Positions 17,798-27,416 of a stretch of DNA of 64,000 bases are shown piece by piece. This DNA comes from JBBQLG01 sp964251665. Lineage in GTDB: Bacteria > Bacteroidota > Bacteroidia > Cytophagales > Spirosomataceae. The stretch lies in assembly GCA_964251665.1 (NCBI GenBank), contig CAXUKO010000020.1, forward strand, positions 1-64,000, written 5' to 3'. Below the pieces are notes generated by a model. The model saw only the letters and a list, made by a program, of their open reading frames with translations, was not told the origin of the DNA and did no database searches. How positions within the stretch are numbered: position 1 is the first letter of the stretch; each line of letters opens with the position of its first letter. Both the position numbers and the translations under genes were made by a program.

Positions 17798-19459
17798 ATG
17801 AAAACGATTTCATTTACGCTGTTTTTCGTTTGGGCATATAGCTTATCAATGGCTCAGACTAAGAACGATTCCCTAGCCCTGATTGAAAAAATAGTTGAAC
17901 TCTATAAACCAACCAATCCCGGTTGTCAACTGGCGATTAGCCGCAATGGGCAGCTTATTTTTTCGCAAGCATGGGGCCTCGCTGAGCTGGAGCATCAGGT
18001 GCCCTTAACCACCCAATCATTGATCGAAGCCGGTTCCGTCTCCAAGCAATTTACCGCTGCGGCTATTTTACTCCTGGAGCAACAAGGCAAACTATCCTTA
18101 GATGACCCGGTCAACCTCTATATTCCCCAGTTACCCACCTATCAGCGGCCTATTCGAATTAGACATCTAATCCATCACACCAGTGGTTTGCGGGAATGGG
18201 GCGATGTGGCAGAACTAGCCGGGTGGCCCAAGTACTTAAAAATACTTGATAATAAGCATGTACTAGCTATTATTTGCCGACAGAAAAGACTGAATAGTAC
18301 TCCAGGGGAGCAATTTCGATACAGCAATTCCAACTATATTCTGCTGGCTATTTTAGTCGAAAAAGTAAGCGGGTCATCGTTGGCCGAGTTTACCCAGAAA
18401 TTTATTTTTCAGCCCGCTGGGATGACCCACACCCAATGGCGTAACGATTATGACAAGGTGGTTCCCATGCGCAGCACTGCCTATGAAAGCAAGGATGGCC
18501 ATTTCCGTAAGTTAATGCCCGAAAACAACATTTACGGATCAGGCGGCTTGCTAACGACCGCCGAAGATCTGCTCAAATGGAGTGAGTTTTACCTGAGTGC
18601 CCGGTTGGGCGGCACCGCACTACTAGAAAAACAAATTGGATTGGATTCAGCCAGCACTCCCCTTTTCAATAATTATGCAGCGGGGTTATATGTTGACGGA
18701 AGCCCAACAAAACGAGTTTTTCAACATGGTGGAGCGACGGCGGGGTATCGGTCCAAACTGATTTGTTTACCCGATACGGGACTCTGTGTGGCTTGGCTTA
18801 GTAACACCTCCATGCTGGATACAACCGGACGAGATCCCGCTCTGGAAGCAACCAGTATTGTGGTGGGGCCAAGCTATATTTCTCCCCTACGACGAAAAGA
18901 AACAAGTCAAAATACCACTATCGATATTAAAAAGCTGAACCGCTATGTGGGCCTCTACAAAAGCGGTCACAGTGCCCGCGATGTCGATATTTCACTAGGG
19001 CCACAGGGGCTGGTCTTGTCCGGCACGGTGTTGAAACCGATTACTGACAAGTTGTTCGGTTTTCACAATATCCTTTTGGGCTTTGATACGACCAATGAAC
19101 TGGTCGTATATCCACCCTCTTCGGAGCCAATGCGCTATCATAAAACCGACAAATCCCTTCTGTTTCCGAATCATTCAGAAACCTATTTGGGTAACTACTA
19201 CTCTGAAGAAGCAGGAGGGTGGGTAGAGATTAAGAAAAGGAACAAAAGTTTGATTGCCCGCTTCGGAGCGGGCAATGAGTGCGAGTTAATTAATTACTAT
19301 ATGGATGGCTTTCTAGCTCCGTGCGATCTAAAGGCCGACCTGTTCTTTAAGAGAGGGAGTAATCATGAAGTCACGTCCCTGGAGGTGAATACCCAGCGGG
19401 CTTATCATATAAATTTTGTCAAGATTAAAGATTCGAAAGCAATCTCAGTAAAGCCATAA
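17798..19459 (+). CDS. Serine hydrolase, beta-lactamase class C fold
   Basis: 553 aa with signal peptide (ends SMAQ). The active-site motifs of class C/penicillin-binding proteins are present: S80-V-S-K83, Y175-S-N177 and HGGATAGYRS. The C-terminal 190 residues form an extra beta domain, as in D-aminopeptidase or Pab87-like proteins. It probably cleaves D-amino-acid peptides or esters in the periplasm; a beta-lactam resistance role is not shown. Confidence 0.88.
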   Translation: MKTISFTLFFVWAYSLSMAQTKNDSLALIEKIVELYKPTNPGCQLAISRNGQLIFSQAWGLAELEHQVPLTTQSLIEAGSVSKQFTAAAILLLEQQGKLSLDDPVNLYIPQLPTYQRPIRIRHLIHHTSGLREWGDVAELAGWPKYLKILDNKHVLAIICRQKRLNSTPGEQFRYSNSNYILLAILVEKVSGSSLAEFTQKFIFQPAGMTHTQWRNDYDKVVPMRSTAYESKDGHFRKLMPENNIYGSGGLLTTAEDLLKWSEFYLSARLGGTALLEKQIGLDSASTPLFNNYAAGLYVDGSPTKRVFQHGGATAGYRSKLICLPDTGLCVAWLSNTSMLDTTGRDPALEATSIVVGPSYISPLRRKETSQNTTIDIKKLNRYVGLYKSGHSARDVDISLGPQGLVLSGTVLKPITDKLFGFHNILLGFDTTNELVVYPPSSEPMRYHKTDKSLLFPNHSETYLGNYYSEEAGGWVEIKKRNKSLIARFGAGNECELINYYMDGFLAPCDLKADLFFKRGSNHEVTSLEVNTQRAYHINFVKIKDSKAISVKP

Positions 19460-19544
19460 CTCTTCAACTCGCCCCAGTAATATGCATGACTGCACTAGCA
19501 TCTTATAAGGCACCAAGTGCTTATATACATACAACAATCTCATA

Positions 19545-19590
19545 AAACGCTCCAATGTGAGACGAGGGACCTTCATGTATCCGCTCATTA
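19545..19590 (+). repeat. Dispersed intergenic repeat, copy B
   Basis: Holds AAACGCTCC, GTGAGACGAGG and ACCTTCATGTATCCGCTC in order, the fullest arrangement of the family. Confidence 0.4.
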
Positions 19591-19712
19591 ATTCGCGCAT
19601 TCACTGAAACGGATCGTATACAAATAGTTATCCTGAAGTTTCGTACATTGACTAGTGTATATGTGATTACATAGCAGGAGCTAGTTAAAAGCCAAAACTA
19701 CTTGTCAGGATT

Positions 19713-20234
19713 ATGATTCGACTCCTTCCCTTTCAGGTGACAGACTTTGAACAACTTATTTCTTGGATCGATAATGAAGAAGTATTAGCTCAATTCGCTG
19801 GCTCGATCTTCACCTTCCCTTTAACCCAACAACAGCTTAAGGTATATCTAGAAGATAAGGATAGACTCCCTTATAAAGTTGTTACTTTAACGGATATGGT
19901 TTCTATTGGACACGCGGAAATCTATTCAACCAATAAAACGACGGCGGCACTATGTCGAATCCTGATAGGTAATCCTACCTATCGTAGTAAAGGTTTATGC
20001 CAGCAGGTTGTCAGTAATCTACTGGCGGTTTGCTTTAATCAGCTTTTAGCAGAAGAGGTCGAACTTAACGTATTTGATTGGAATACGAGGGCCGTAAGTT
20101 GTTACCAGCGTGCTGGTTTTTCGATCAACCTGGCTAAGACCAAAACACGAGCCGTGAACGGGCAAACATGGACAGCATTAAACATGTCATTGAGTAAAAG
20201 CGCCTGGAATTACTTACGAGATCAGGGTGGTTGA
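19713..20234 (+). CDS. GNAT family N-acetyltransferase
   Basis: 173 aa. RimJ/RimL-like layout: MIRLLPFQVTDFEQLISWI, central IGHAEIYS, and the acetyl-CoA-binding helix RILIGNPTYRSKGLCQQVVSNLL (given in part; key residues R/K-G-L-C). C-terminal ELNVFDWNTRAVSCYQRAGF is the usual beta5/alpha4 signature. Acceptor substrate unknown. Stands alone between repeat-bearing intergenic regions. Confidence 0.82.
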   Translation: MIRLLPFQVTDFEQLISWIDNEEVLAQFAGSIFTFPLTQQQLKVYLEDKDRLPYKVVTLTDMVSIGHAEIYSTNKTTAALCRILIGNPTYRSKGLCQQVVSNLLAVCFNQLLAEEVELNVFDWNTRAVSCYQRAGFSINLAKTKTRAVNGQTWTALNMSLSKSAWNYLRDQGG

Positions 20235-20255
20235 GTTACCCATTTCATTCTCGAT

Positions 20256-20302
20256 TAACGCTCCCAAATGAGACTAGAGGTATCTACAAATGGGGCGTTT
20301 TA
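20256..20302 (+). repeat. Dispersed intergenic repeat, copy C
   Basis: TAACGCTCCCAAATGAGAC at the left and CAAATGGGGCGTTTT at the right give an imperfect inverted-repeat-ended unit. Confidence 0.4.
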
Positions 20303-20400
20303 AGATGCGGTAAATTGGGGGAAAGTGTCAGGTAAAGGTGTGATTGACACAATCTACTCCGTATTTTTAGGAATCTTAACATACCAGCATACCAAAAATA

Positions 20401-20925
20401 ATGAAACGCATTTTAACGGTAGTAATTTTAGGATTGCTGATTTCGGGATGTTCCGATAAAAAGACAAATAATGAACCAAATATCAAATCATTACTTGTCC
20501 AACAATTGAAAAATGCTCATACGAATCAACAATGGTTTGCACCGACAAAAAAGGCAATTGATGGACTCACTTTGGAGCAGTCGAATTGGAAAGATAGTTC
20601 AGATAATCATTCAATTGGCGAACTGCTTTCACATCTGATTTTTTGGAATGAAATGAACCTAAAAGCCTTTAAAGGCGAAAAGGTGACTGATATCAATGAT
20701 GAAGAAAAAAACAAAGAAACTTTCAAAATAAATAATGGAAAAGATTGGCAAAATGCTGTGAGTAGATTGGATAGTATTCAAACCGAATGGGAAAGGCTTA
20801 CCGAAAATGCAACTGACGAGCAAATAGCCAAATGGAACGTTGAAATCGCAAATATGTCTGCTCATACCGCTTATCATACTGGACAAATTATATACATAAG
20901 AAAAATGAATGGCTGGTGGAAATAG
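20401..20925 (+). CDS. DinB-like lipoprotein
   Basis: 174 aa. A lipobox (LISGC, Cys17) predicts a lipoprotein. The body is a DinB/YfiT four-helix bundle: HTNQQWFAPTKKAIDGL, a central His in HSIGELLSHLIFW and a third in SAHTAYHTGQIIYIRKM, the probable metal-binding His triad. DinB proteins are thiol-dependent metalloenzymes or stress proteins; activity here is unassigned. AT-rich compared with its neighbours. Confidence 0.8.
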   Translation: MKRILTVVILGLLISGCSDKKTNNEPNIKSLLVQQLKNAHTNQQWFAPTKKAIDGLTLEQSNWKDSSDNHSIGELLSHLIFWNEMNLKAFKGEKVTDINDEEKNKETFKINNGKDWQNAVSRLDSIQTEWERLTENATDEQIAKWNVEIANMSAHTAYHTGQIIYIRKMNGWWK

Positions 20926-21171
20926 CTCTTTTCTGGCTACGACGGTGTAGACAGTCTGGGACAATTTACCGCAAGTCGAGGGCGATTCCGGGACGCACCG
21001 TCAATCATCACTGCTTCGACATAGTTAATTAAGCATAAAAAGCCGGCTTGAATGAGCTGCCTTTCTTTAAAGTAACACCCGGCTTACTCATTACATGGTA
21101 GACGCTCGGAGACTACTGGCAATCAACTGGCTTTGGTTCTCCGGTTCAATTAACCCTCATTTATAATACAA

Positions 21172-21216
21172 AGGAACATTCATGTGTCTGTTTCAAAAAC
21201 TGGGCGTTTTTTGAGC
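21172..21216 (+). repeat. Dispersed intergenic repeat, copy D
   Basis: ACATTCATGTGTCTGTTTCA followed by AAAACTGGGCGTTTTTTGAG. Confidence 0.4.
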
Positions 21217-21516
21217 TATTTACAGATGGGTAACCAAATAAAATAATAAAAATATCAATAGTTGGAGAGCATTCAAGTACGACTCGTGTTTATCGCGATC
21301 GACCTATTACTTGAAACGCGTACAGTTCAATCGACCTTTCCGTAAAGATACCTGCTTACATTCCAACCAGGATTCGGCAGGTACAGTTAATGAAAGCTTG
21401 CAAATACACCGCCGACTCGTGAAGCCAATAGAGTATCGACTAAGGTTTAAACTTTAATCAGCACCACTCAGCGCACTAAACAGGGGCGGAATCAAACTTT
21501 TCATGAATCAATAACT

Positions 21517-21555
21517 CAAGCCAATAAAGTTGACTTTGTCAACTTTATTGGCTTG
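21517..21555. repeat. Perfect 18-bp hairpin, 3-nt loop
   Basis: Arms 21517-21534 and 21538-21555 are exact complements around TTT. It lies about 100 bp before the serine hydrolase start and could be a terminator remnant or a leader structure. Confidence 0.65.
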
Positions 21556-21656
21556 CTTTGTCTTGTCGAAAGTTTTCCTTTTAAGGGGCAAGTAGGATGA
21601 CGGCTTCGATTATCGAAGCCATTTGCAATTGACAAGTATCTAAATCAAAGAATCAA

Positions 21657-23165
21657 ATGTTTCCTTTTCTCATGCGCATCCAAGCGGCTTGGCTCTGCAT
21701 CGCGCTCGTAGTTAGCACAACCTTAATTGGCGTCGCCCAATCTAGAAAAGACAGCATCGATGCCTTTATCATTCAACAAATGCGGGATGGACACATTCCT
21801 GGCCTTCAACTCGCCATTATTCGAAACGGCCATATTGATCAGTTGAGCGCCTATGGGTTGGCTAATATCGAGTACCAAATAAAGACCACGAATCAAAGTG
21901 TGTTCTCCATCAACTCCATGACTAAGGCCTTCGTTGGGGTGGCTATTCTGCAACTCGCCGAGCAAGAGAAACTGCGCATTAATGACCCGATCGCCCATTA
22001 TGTGGATAGCCTGCCCACCGCTTGGCAGAGCATCACCATCCAGCAACTGCTCACCAACACATCGGGTTTGCCTAATATTATTGATCAATACGAACACGTA
22101 CTAGGCCAAGGGCAGGAGCAGGCAGCTTGGGCCACCGTCAAGGCACTTCCAATCGAGTTCAAACCTGGTGAGCGCTTTAGCTACAACCAGACCGGCTATG
22201 TTATTTTAGGCAAAATCATTCATCGCTTGAGCGGTGTACCCTTCACCCAGTTCATTGAAAACAATCAATTTAAAGTGGTTGGGATGAACTTGACTCGATT
22301 TGGGGATTCAGGCGATGTCATTCCCAATAGTGCTGGTGGTTATACCCGAGTAAAAAATATAAATGGAAAATGGCTATCTCGCGACGAGAAAGATCCGCTT
22401 GGTATTTCAATTGCTGAATTCCCGGTCTTTTTTCGGACCGCTGCGGGTATTCTATCCACGGCTCAAGATATGGCTCATTGGCTGATTGCCTTACAGTCGG
22501 GTAAGCTGCTTAAAAAGAAAGAAAGCTTAGAAGCCCTCTGGACACCGGCTCGATTGGCAAATGGCCAAGTGGGTGGGTTCAATGAGCTGACTAATGGGTA
22601 CGCGCTAGGGTGGCCAACAGTGACCAGAGAGGAACACCCTGCCGTTGCCCCCGTGGGTGGCTTTCGTTCCTCATTGTTTGTTTATCCCCAAGACGATTTG
22701 TCGATTGTGGTACTGACCAATCTTCAGGGGGCTAATCCAGAATGGTTTATTGATGAAATCGCGGGCTATTACATGCCCGATATGCATAAGGCCAACGGTT
22801 TTGGACTCTCATCCTCGCTGAAAACATTACGGACCGAATTACTCAAGAAGGGCTTTGCGAATGCAATTCCAATTGCGAAAGCTTTACAGCAGAAAAATGC
22901 GTCCTTTCACTTGAGGGAGGATCAACTGAACGGTTGGGCCTACTATTTAGCTAGTGAAAAGAAAACACAGGAGGCTTTAGAGATTTTCAAATTGACGGTG
23001 GCGCTGTATCCTCTAAGTGCTAACGCTCACGACAGCTTAGGCGAAGCGTACGCTACTGTTGGAAACAAAGCGGCTGCCATTCAAAATTATAAACGTTCTC
23101 TGGAACTGGATGCAACCAATCAGAATGCCGCTAACCAGATTACCCGGTTAAGTAGGACACCGTAG
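21657..23165 (+). CDS. Serine hydrolase with C-terminal TPR-like repeats
   Basis: 502 aa; signal peptide ends near VAQ. Class C beta-lactamase-like motif S87-M-T-K90 is present; the second motif reads SYNQTGY instead of the usual YSN, and the third reads VGGFRSS where HGG is usual, so substrate preference may differ. Residues about 415-495 form TPR-like helices (AHDSLGEAYATVGNKAAAI, NYKRSLELDA). Probably a periplasmic peptidase or esterase. MarR gene follows 147 bp downstream. Confidence 0.85.
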   Translation: MFPFLMRIQAAWLCIALVVSTTLIGVAQSRKDSIDAFIIQQMRDGHIPGLQLAIIRNGHIDQLSAYGLANIEYQIKTTNQSVFSINSMTKAFVGVAILQLAEQEKLRINDPIAHYVDSLPTAWQSITIQQLLTNTSGLPNIIDQYEHVLGQGQEQAAWATVKALPIEFKPGERFSYNQTGYVILGKIIHRLSGVPFTQFIENNQFKVVGMNLTRFGDSGDVIPNSAGGYTRVKNINGKWLSRDEKDPLGISIAEFPVFFRTAAGILSTAQDMAHWLIALQSGKLLKKKESLEALWTPARLANGQVGGFNELTNGYALGWPTVTREEHPAVAPVGGFRSSLFVYPQDDLSIVVLTNLQGANPEWFIDEIAGYYMPDMHKANGFGLSSSLKTLRTELLKKGFANAIPIAKALQQKNASFHLREDQLNGWAYYLASEKKTQEALEIFKLTVALYPLSANAHDSLGEAYATVGNKAAAIQNYKRSLELDATNQNAANQITRLSRTP

Positions 23166-23312
23166 CGGTTGTTAGCTTTTCTGAGCTAACCAACTTGACT
23201 GGTAAGGAATCACAAAAATCAGGTTGGTACGAGATTCGCGTTGACTGCAGAAAGGCATGTCCAACACGAATCTTGGTATTGAGCCAACCACTTAACGCTT
23301 ATCTACAAGAAG

Positions 23313-23741
23313 ATGACGAACGAAGCGATTCAACAAATCAGGTCATTTAACCGCTTATATACCGATTTGCTAGGGCTGCTTGATAGCCATCTGCTTAGTA
23401 GCTCGTACTCGCTGGCCGAGGGCCGTATTCTGTTTGAAATTTCTGCCAGAGGCCAGTGCCAGGCTTCGGATATTATTGCTGTTCTAAGCATTGATAAAGG
23501 CTATTTGAGCCGCATTCTCAAAAAGTTTGAAAAAGACGGTCTAGTCCAGCGACAAGCCTCATCACTCGATGGCCGGGTCGCTTTGTTATCGCTAAGTACC
23601 AAAGGCAGAACTATTTTCCAGCAACTCGACATTGCCTCTAATCAACAAGTCGAAAGCCTAGTTGGGCATTTGCCTCAGCAGCAGTTGGAGGTACTTACCA
23701 ACTGCATGCAGCAAATCATGGAAGTCCTGCGAAAAAGCTAG
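23313..23741 (+). CDS. MarR-family transcriptional regulator
   Basis: 142 aa winged helix: YSLAEGRILFEISARG, ASDIIAVLSIDKGYLSRILKKFE, wing DGLVQRQASSLDGRV. The motif order and the length fit MarR. Some relatives are fused to a GNAT domain; here a GNAT gene lies convergently just beyond. Targets are probably the adjacent genes. Confidence 0.85.
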   Translation: MTNEAIQQIRSFNRLYTDLLGLLDSHLLSSSYSLAEGRILFEISARGQCQASDIIAVLSIDKGYLSRILKKFEKDGLVQRQASSLDGRVALLSLSTKGRTIFQQLDIASNQQVESLVGHLPQQQLEVLTNCMQQIMEVLRKS

Positions 23742-23818
23742 CCATTTAGTACTGATGCTCTCAAGGCTGGACGGGCACTGGTTACAAATTCTCATGAAAT
23801 GCTCCTATCATGAATGTT

Positions 23819-24325
23819 TTAGAAGCTTAACTTATAAAGCCAATAGCGTTTCCCATACATGGGGGCTAACTCTTTCTCCTGTTGGAATCCCAACTCTTCA
23901 TACATCTTCCGAGCAGCATTCATGAATTCACTGGTGTGCAGGGCCACCCCTATTTCGTTAGTGGCCTGAGCATGCTGAACACAAAGTTGGGTTAGTTTTC
24001 TGCCTATGCCCAAGCCTCGATACTTGGGATCTACACCTAGTAGACGGATATAACTCCAATTGGCGGGAAAAATAGTTGTCGGGTTGCCTTTAGGTACCAA
24101 GAAGATGACACCGGCTAGTTGGCTATCTATTTCACAAACAAAGACAGCGGCTTTTTCCAGTAATTCGACATATAAGTTCTCATTGGCTAAATTGGTTTGC
24201 ATTCTAGTCCAATCAGCCGGTGCTAGAACCGCTTTATAATCGTGATAGGCGCTTACCGTTAGCCGAACGATATTAGGCGCGTCGGAAGCGTTTGCCTGAC
24301 GGTACATCAAGTGATGATTGACCAT
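23819..24325 (-). CDS. GNAT family N-acetyltransferase
   Basis: 168 aa. MYRQANASDAPNIVRLTVSA at the start, LAGVIFLVPKG in the middle, acetyl-CoA loop RGLGIGRKL (R/Q-x-x-G-x-G/A) and the terminal EFMNAARKMYEELGFQ. Acceptor unknown. Convergent with the MarR gene. Confidence 0.85.
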   Translation of the reverse strand: MVNHHLMYRQANASDAPNIVRLTVSAYHDYKAVLAPADWTRMQTNLANENLYVELLEKAAVFVCEIDSQLAGVIFLVPKGNPTTIFPANWSYIRLLGVDPKYRGLGIGRKLTQLCVQHAQATNEIGVALHTSEFMNAARKMYEELGFQQEKELAPMYGKRYWLYKLSF

Positions 24326-24415
24326 CCTGTGTTGTATATAAAGAGCTACCTGATATTCAAAGTACGAAACTTCAGGCTAAATACTTATTCTTAATAAGTC
24401 TTTTCAAACGCTCAA

Positions 24416-24437
24416 AACGCGAGATGCTTCTATCCTA
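24416..24437 (+). repeat. Dispersed intergenic repeat, copy E
   Basis: AAACGCTCAAAACGCGAGAT, a short left-end copy. Confidence 0.3.
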
Positions 24438-24454
24438 ACTTCTATCCTAATAAC

Positions 24455-26011
24455 TTACTGGTAGAATTGGCTACTCAGATAGTTGTAGCTCAAGGCGCAG
24501 TGTTCCACAATATGACCCGCTTGATCCAACACGACTAAAACCGTTTCCCCTTTCCCACCACCTTGACTCAGTTGAAGCCGAACGTATTTCTTCTCGCCTA
24601 AACTGATATGATGCGCAATCGTCAACCGCCGGGCATTCCGCCTGACAAAAGGCCAGTGCATCCGGGGCCGAATAGCCCCAGGAAGGTGGACGTAGAAACG
24701 GCGCTTGACATTTTGCTGATAGAAACTTGAATCTGCTTCCCCTTCTGCTCGGATGCGCTGCTGAACCCGATCCAGGTTGGTTACGCCCTGAAGCGAATAA
24801 CATTTACGGGCAAAAGGAGCCAGCAAGGTCGCGTCTTCCTCAACCAGGCCCGTCGAATAGGCCGTTATATCACCATACGTCTTCGTCAATAGCAAACTGT
24901 CTGCATAATAATTTAAGGCGAGCTGCTCATAACAACGGGTTTGCTGGGCTAGCTCGTCTCGATGGGTATGCAGAAACGTGAAGGCTTTCGCCAAGCCGGG
25001 ATCAGTGCCTTGCTGCATATCGCTGCGGTGGTGAGTAATGGCTATATCAACGGGTATGCCTTTGGCTTCATAATTCACTCGCTTGGCACTCACCGTCTGG
25101 CCATTCGACAAGGCTACTTGCCAGCCGTTGGGGAGCTGCTGGCCGAACATGGGGGAAAAGATACCATTGCTGTTCTCGCCGATCAGCTTCACGTAGGGCA
25201 GTTCTTTCAGATACAGCGCGCAATGATCACCGGCACTGATAGTGGCCCCACTGGTCAGCAGCACCGTCGGTTTGAGGAGTTGTTTTTCGCCTTTGGGCGC
25301 CACATAATAGGCCGTCCAGGGAGTGTACTCTTGCCTGGGTTTACTGATCCGGGTGCGGCCGAAGCCGACCAATTGCTTTACCTGGATCAATCGGCCTACC
25401 AGGGCCTCCAAATAAGCCGGGGAACCGCCCCCGTTGATGCGAATATCCAGAATCAACCCTTTTACATCCGCAAATGAGCGAACCATCTGGTCTAGTTGCT
25501 GGCTGAAGGTGGCTAAAGGCATGCCGCCAAAGCCATTAAGTTGCAGGTAACCGTAGTCCTTCGAGCGGCAATAGCCGCCAATCTGATAGGGCGCGCTCTG
25601 GAAGGCAACCAGCGGTCCAAATCCCTGCTCTCGGAGTTGGTCTAAGGTCACCTGGTGAAATTGGGCCTGTAGCGCCTTGGTAGGAAACTCTTGGTAGAAG
25701 GGGGCATATTGCGCACTGGCGGGTAAATCCCCGGTGGGGGAAATAACCACGTGCCCGTCCTGAAGGGGAGCGACCATCGCCTGAAAGATAGCCAGTAGCT
25801 GCGCATCGGTAGTGGCCGGGGTAACTTGTCTTTGAAAGCGTTGATATTGCTGCTGCCAATCGAGGTGGCGGGTCTCAAAATGGGCGTAGTGCTGATTGAA
25901 GAGTTGCCAGAAAGCCTCAAAGTTCCGTACCGGGCTAGCTTTGGGTAAGGGGTTATGCAGGGCAAGTGCTTGCCCTGCATAACTCAGGATGAGCAGGAGA
26001 AATACCTTCAT
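24455..26011 (-). CDS. S41 family peptidase (C-terminal processing/tricorn type)
   Basis: 518 aa with a signal peptide. S41 core: FQAMVAPLQDGHVVI (about 76-90), LILDIRINGGGSPAYLEAL (from about 186) and TSGATISAGDHC with S259 as probable nucleophile, followed by IGENSNGIFSPMFGQQLPNG. The C-terminal 170 residues are an unassigned domain. Probably a periplasmic serine protease; no PDZ domain is obvious. Upstream spacer carries repeat copy G. Confidence 0.82.
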   Translation of the reverse strand: MKVFLLLILSYAGQALALHNPLPKASPVRNFEAFWQLFNQHYAHFETRHLDWQQQYQRFQRQVTPATTDAQLLAIFQAMVAPLQDGHVVISPTGDLPASAQYAPFYQEFPTKALQAQFHQVTLDQLREQGFGPLVAFQSAPYQIGGYCRSKDYGYLQLNGFGGMPLATFSQQLDQMVRSFADVKGLILDIRINGGGSPAYLEALVGRLIQVKQLVGFGRTRISKPRQEYTPWTAYYVAPKGEKQLLKPTVLLTSGATISAGDHCALYLKELPYVKLIGENSNGIFSPMFGQQLPNGWQVALSNGQTVSAKRVNYEAKGIPVDIAITHHRSDMQQGTDPGLAKAFTFLHTHRDELAQQTRCYEQLALNYYADSLLLTKTYGDITAYSTGLVEEDATLLAPFARKCYSLQGVTNLDRVQQRIRAEGEADSSFYQQNVKRRFYVHLPGAIRPRMHWPFVRRNARRLTIAHHISLGEKKYVRLQLSQGGGKGETVLVVLDQAGHIVEHCALSYNYLSSQFYQ

Positions 26012-26154
26012 AAAACGCGATTGGCTGTAGTTTGATAAGACGCGGGCCGGTGAATTGGTTTAAAAATAAGTAATTGCTGAGTAAGAACGCATACCCCTTA
26101 CTTTGTAGCTGCGCGTTACTTGTTCTCACTAAATACCCCTCCTAGAGACATAAT

Positions 26155-26195
26155 GTCCTTCATGTGTCTTTTGCTAAGATGGCGATGGGCGAGTA
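26155..26195 (+). repeat. Dispersed intergenic repeat, copy G
   Basis: GTCCTTCATGTGTCTTTTGC then AAGATGGCGATGGGCGAG, a degenerate right-end copy. Confidence 0.3.
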
Positions 26196-26228
26196 AATAA
26201 TATTGAGTCAGACATCCTAATTTTGGGT

Positions 26229-26663
26229 ATGATGAAAAAGTCTTTACTGGATTTTCAAGCTCAATGGGAAAGCCTGGTCAACAAGGCTTTTACCGATTAT
26301 GGGTCACTGGCCAGAGACGAGCGGGTATGGATCAATACTCAATCCCTACTCGGTCAGATTGATAATGGAGGCCTGATCAGTCATTACTATAATTCAGGTG
26401 CTGATTATAATCAGGAAACGATCGAGGATCTCCAGTGGCTGGGCTTTCCGGAACTGGCTGCCCTTCTAATCCGCATTAATAAGCTATTCCCTGGTGGGCA
26501 GCCTTCGAACGATATTCAAGAACGAAACAAGGTGATCGATATTTGGCCGGTTGGGGAATATGAAGGCTTGTTGGAAGCCCTTGACCAGCAATTTTATCGA
26601 AAGGGGCTGACGCTTGAAAGCACCTTGATCCAGCACATCGAAACAAAGTTGAGTCTGATGTAA
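26229..26663 (+). CDS. DUF4375 (DMP19-like) protein
   Basis: 144 aa from the ATG at 26229 (an in-frame TTG at 26223 and ATG at 26232 are alternatives). ERVWINTQSLLGQIDNGGL, ISHYYNSGADY and LLIRINKLFPGGQP match the DUF4375/DMP19 family; DMP19 from Neisseria mimics DNA and binds regulators. Strongly acidic overall. Its role here is unknown; it stands just outside the defence island. Confidence 0.7.
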   Translation: MMKKSLLDFQAQWESLVNKAFTDYGSLARDERVWINTQSLLGQIDNGGLISHYYNSGADYNQETIEDLQWLGFPELAALLIRINKLFPGGQPSNDIQERNKVIDIWPVGEYEGLLEALDQQFYRKGLTLESTLIQHIETKLSLM

Positions 26664-26683
26664 ACGCTCCAAACGCGTGACGG
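26662..26683 (+). repeat. Dispersed intergenic repeat, copy F
   Basis: AAACGCTCCAAACGCGTGAC directly after the DUF4375 stop. Confidence 0.3.
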
Positions 26684-26921
26684 TATCATAGACGCTTATA
26701 CAAACGTTCGTCAACTGGTGAATAGAGTTGCTAACCACGAGCCAATAGTCAATATAAATCGGCCCTCAAAATGGTACTTTACCAATAAAATTGACGTAAG
26801 CGCATCTTCTCCTCCCCTTTCCAATGCTTTGCATTTTTCCTAGTCGTCGTTCAGGAAAGGTAACCATTCCGTGAACGATTACTGGCTTTTCGGGATAAGG
26901 TTCTGACTGCTGCCTGGAGTC

Positions 26922-27153
26922 ATGACAACCGTTCACTTGGCCAAGCACTATTATAGCCCTGAAGAATTAGGTCAGCGTGTGGCTGAGTGGGTCGATTATT
27001 ATAATCATCAGCGCTACCATGAATCATTAGATAATGTAACACCGGCTGATATGTACTGGGGCCGTTATGAGCAGATCTTAGCCCAACGACAAAAAATTAA
27101 GCGGCTCACGATGGCTCAACGACGGAAAAAGCGGTCCGCCGCCGCGGCATATT
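26922..27153 (+). pseudogene. Transposase C-terminal fragment (IS3-type integrase core)
   Basis: About 75 residues survive: HYYSPEELGQRVAEWVDYY, NHQRYHESLDNVTPADMYWG and ILAQRQKIKRLTMAQRRKK, the C-terminal end of an IS3-type OrfB after the last catalytic Glu region. The DDE core upstream is missing and the frame runs on into unrelated sequence to 27365. This dead element marks the left edge of the defence island. Confidence 0.8.
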
Positions 27154-27260
27154 TACCAGAAATTACAAAGGGCTTAAAAACCTCTCTTCTCTTTTTACCC
27201 CTATCTGTCCACTTTTGGTTGACGATATACATCAATATGCTCAAAATACTATTTTTAACT

Positions 27261-27416
27261 CTACTTCTTCTTCGGCGGGGGTGGCGGTGGATTGCGCATC
27301 GTAGGCACACTTGCCTTTGCTTTACCCTCGTCGTGGCTGATGATTTTTACTTCACCTTTGGGTGAATCAGGTCTCTGTGGTTTACCCGATTCGTTGTTGT
27401 CACTGGACTGGCTCAT
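27261..27416 (-). CDS. Tiny proline-rich ORF
   Basis: 51 codons starting ATGAGCCAGTCC, overlapping the last 17 bp of the two-TM gene in another frame. The peptide is hydrophilic (MSQSSDNNESGKPQ) and ends PPPPPPKKK. Position and overlap suggest translational coupling, but no homology is known to me, so it may be chance. Confidence 0.35.
   Translation of the reverse strand: MSQSSDNNESGKPQRPDSPKGEVKIISHDEGKAKASVPTMRNPPPPPPKKK

Larger units (their letters stand above)
20926..21656. other. Long intergenic tract
   Basis: 731 bp without a credible gene. It holds repeat copy D (21172-21216) and the perfect hairpin at 21517-21555. Confidence 0.5.
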
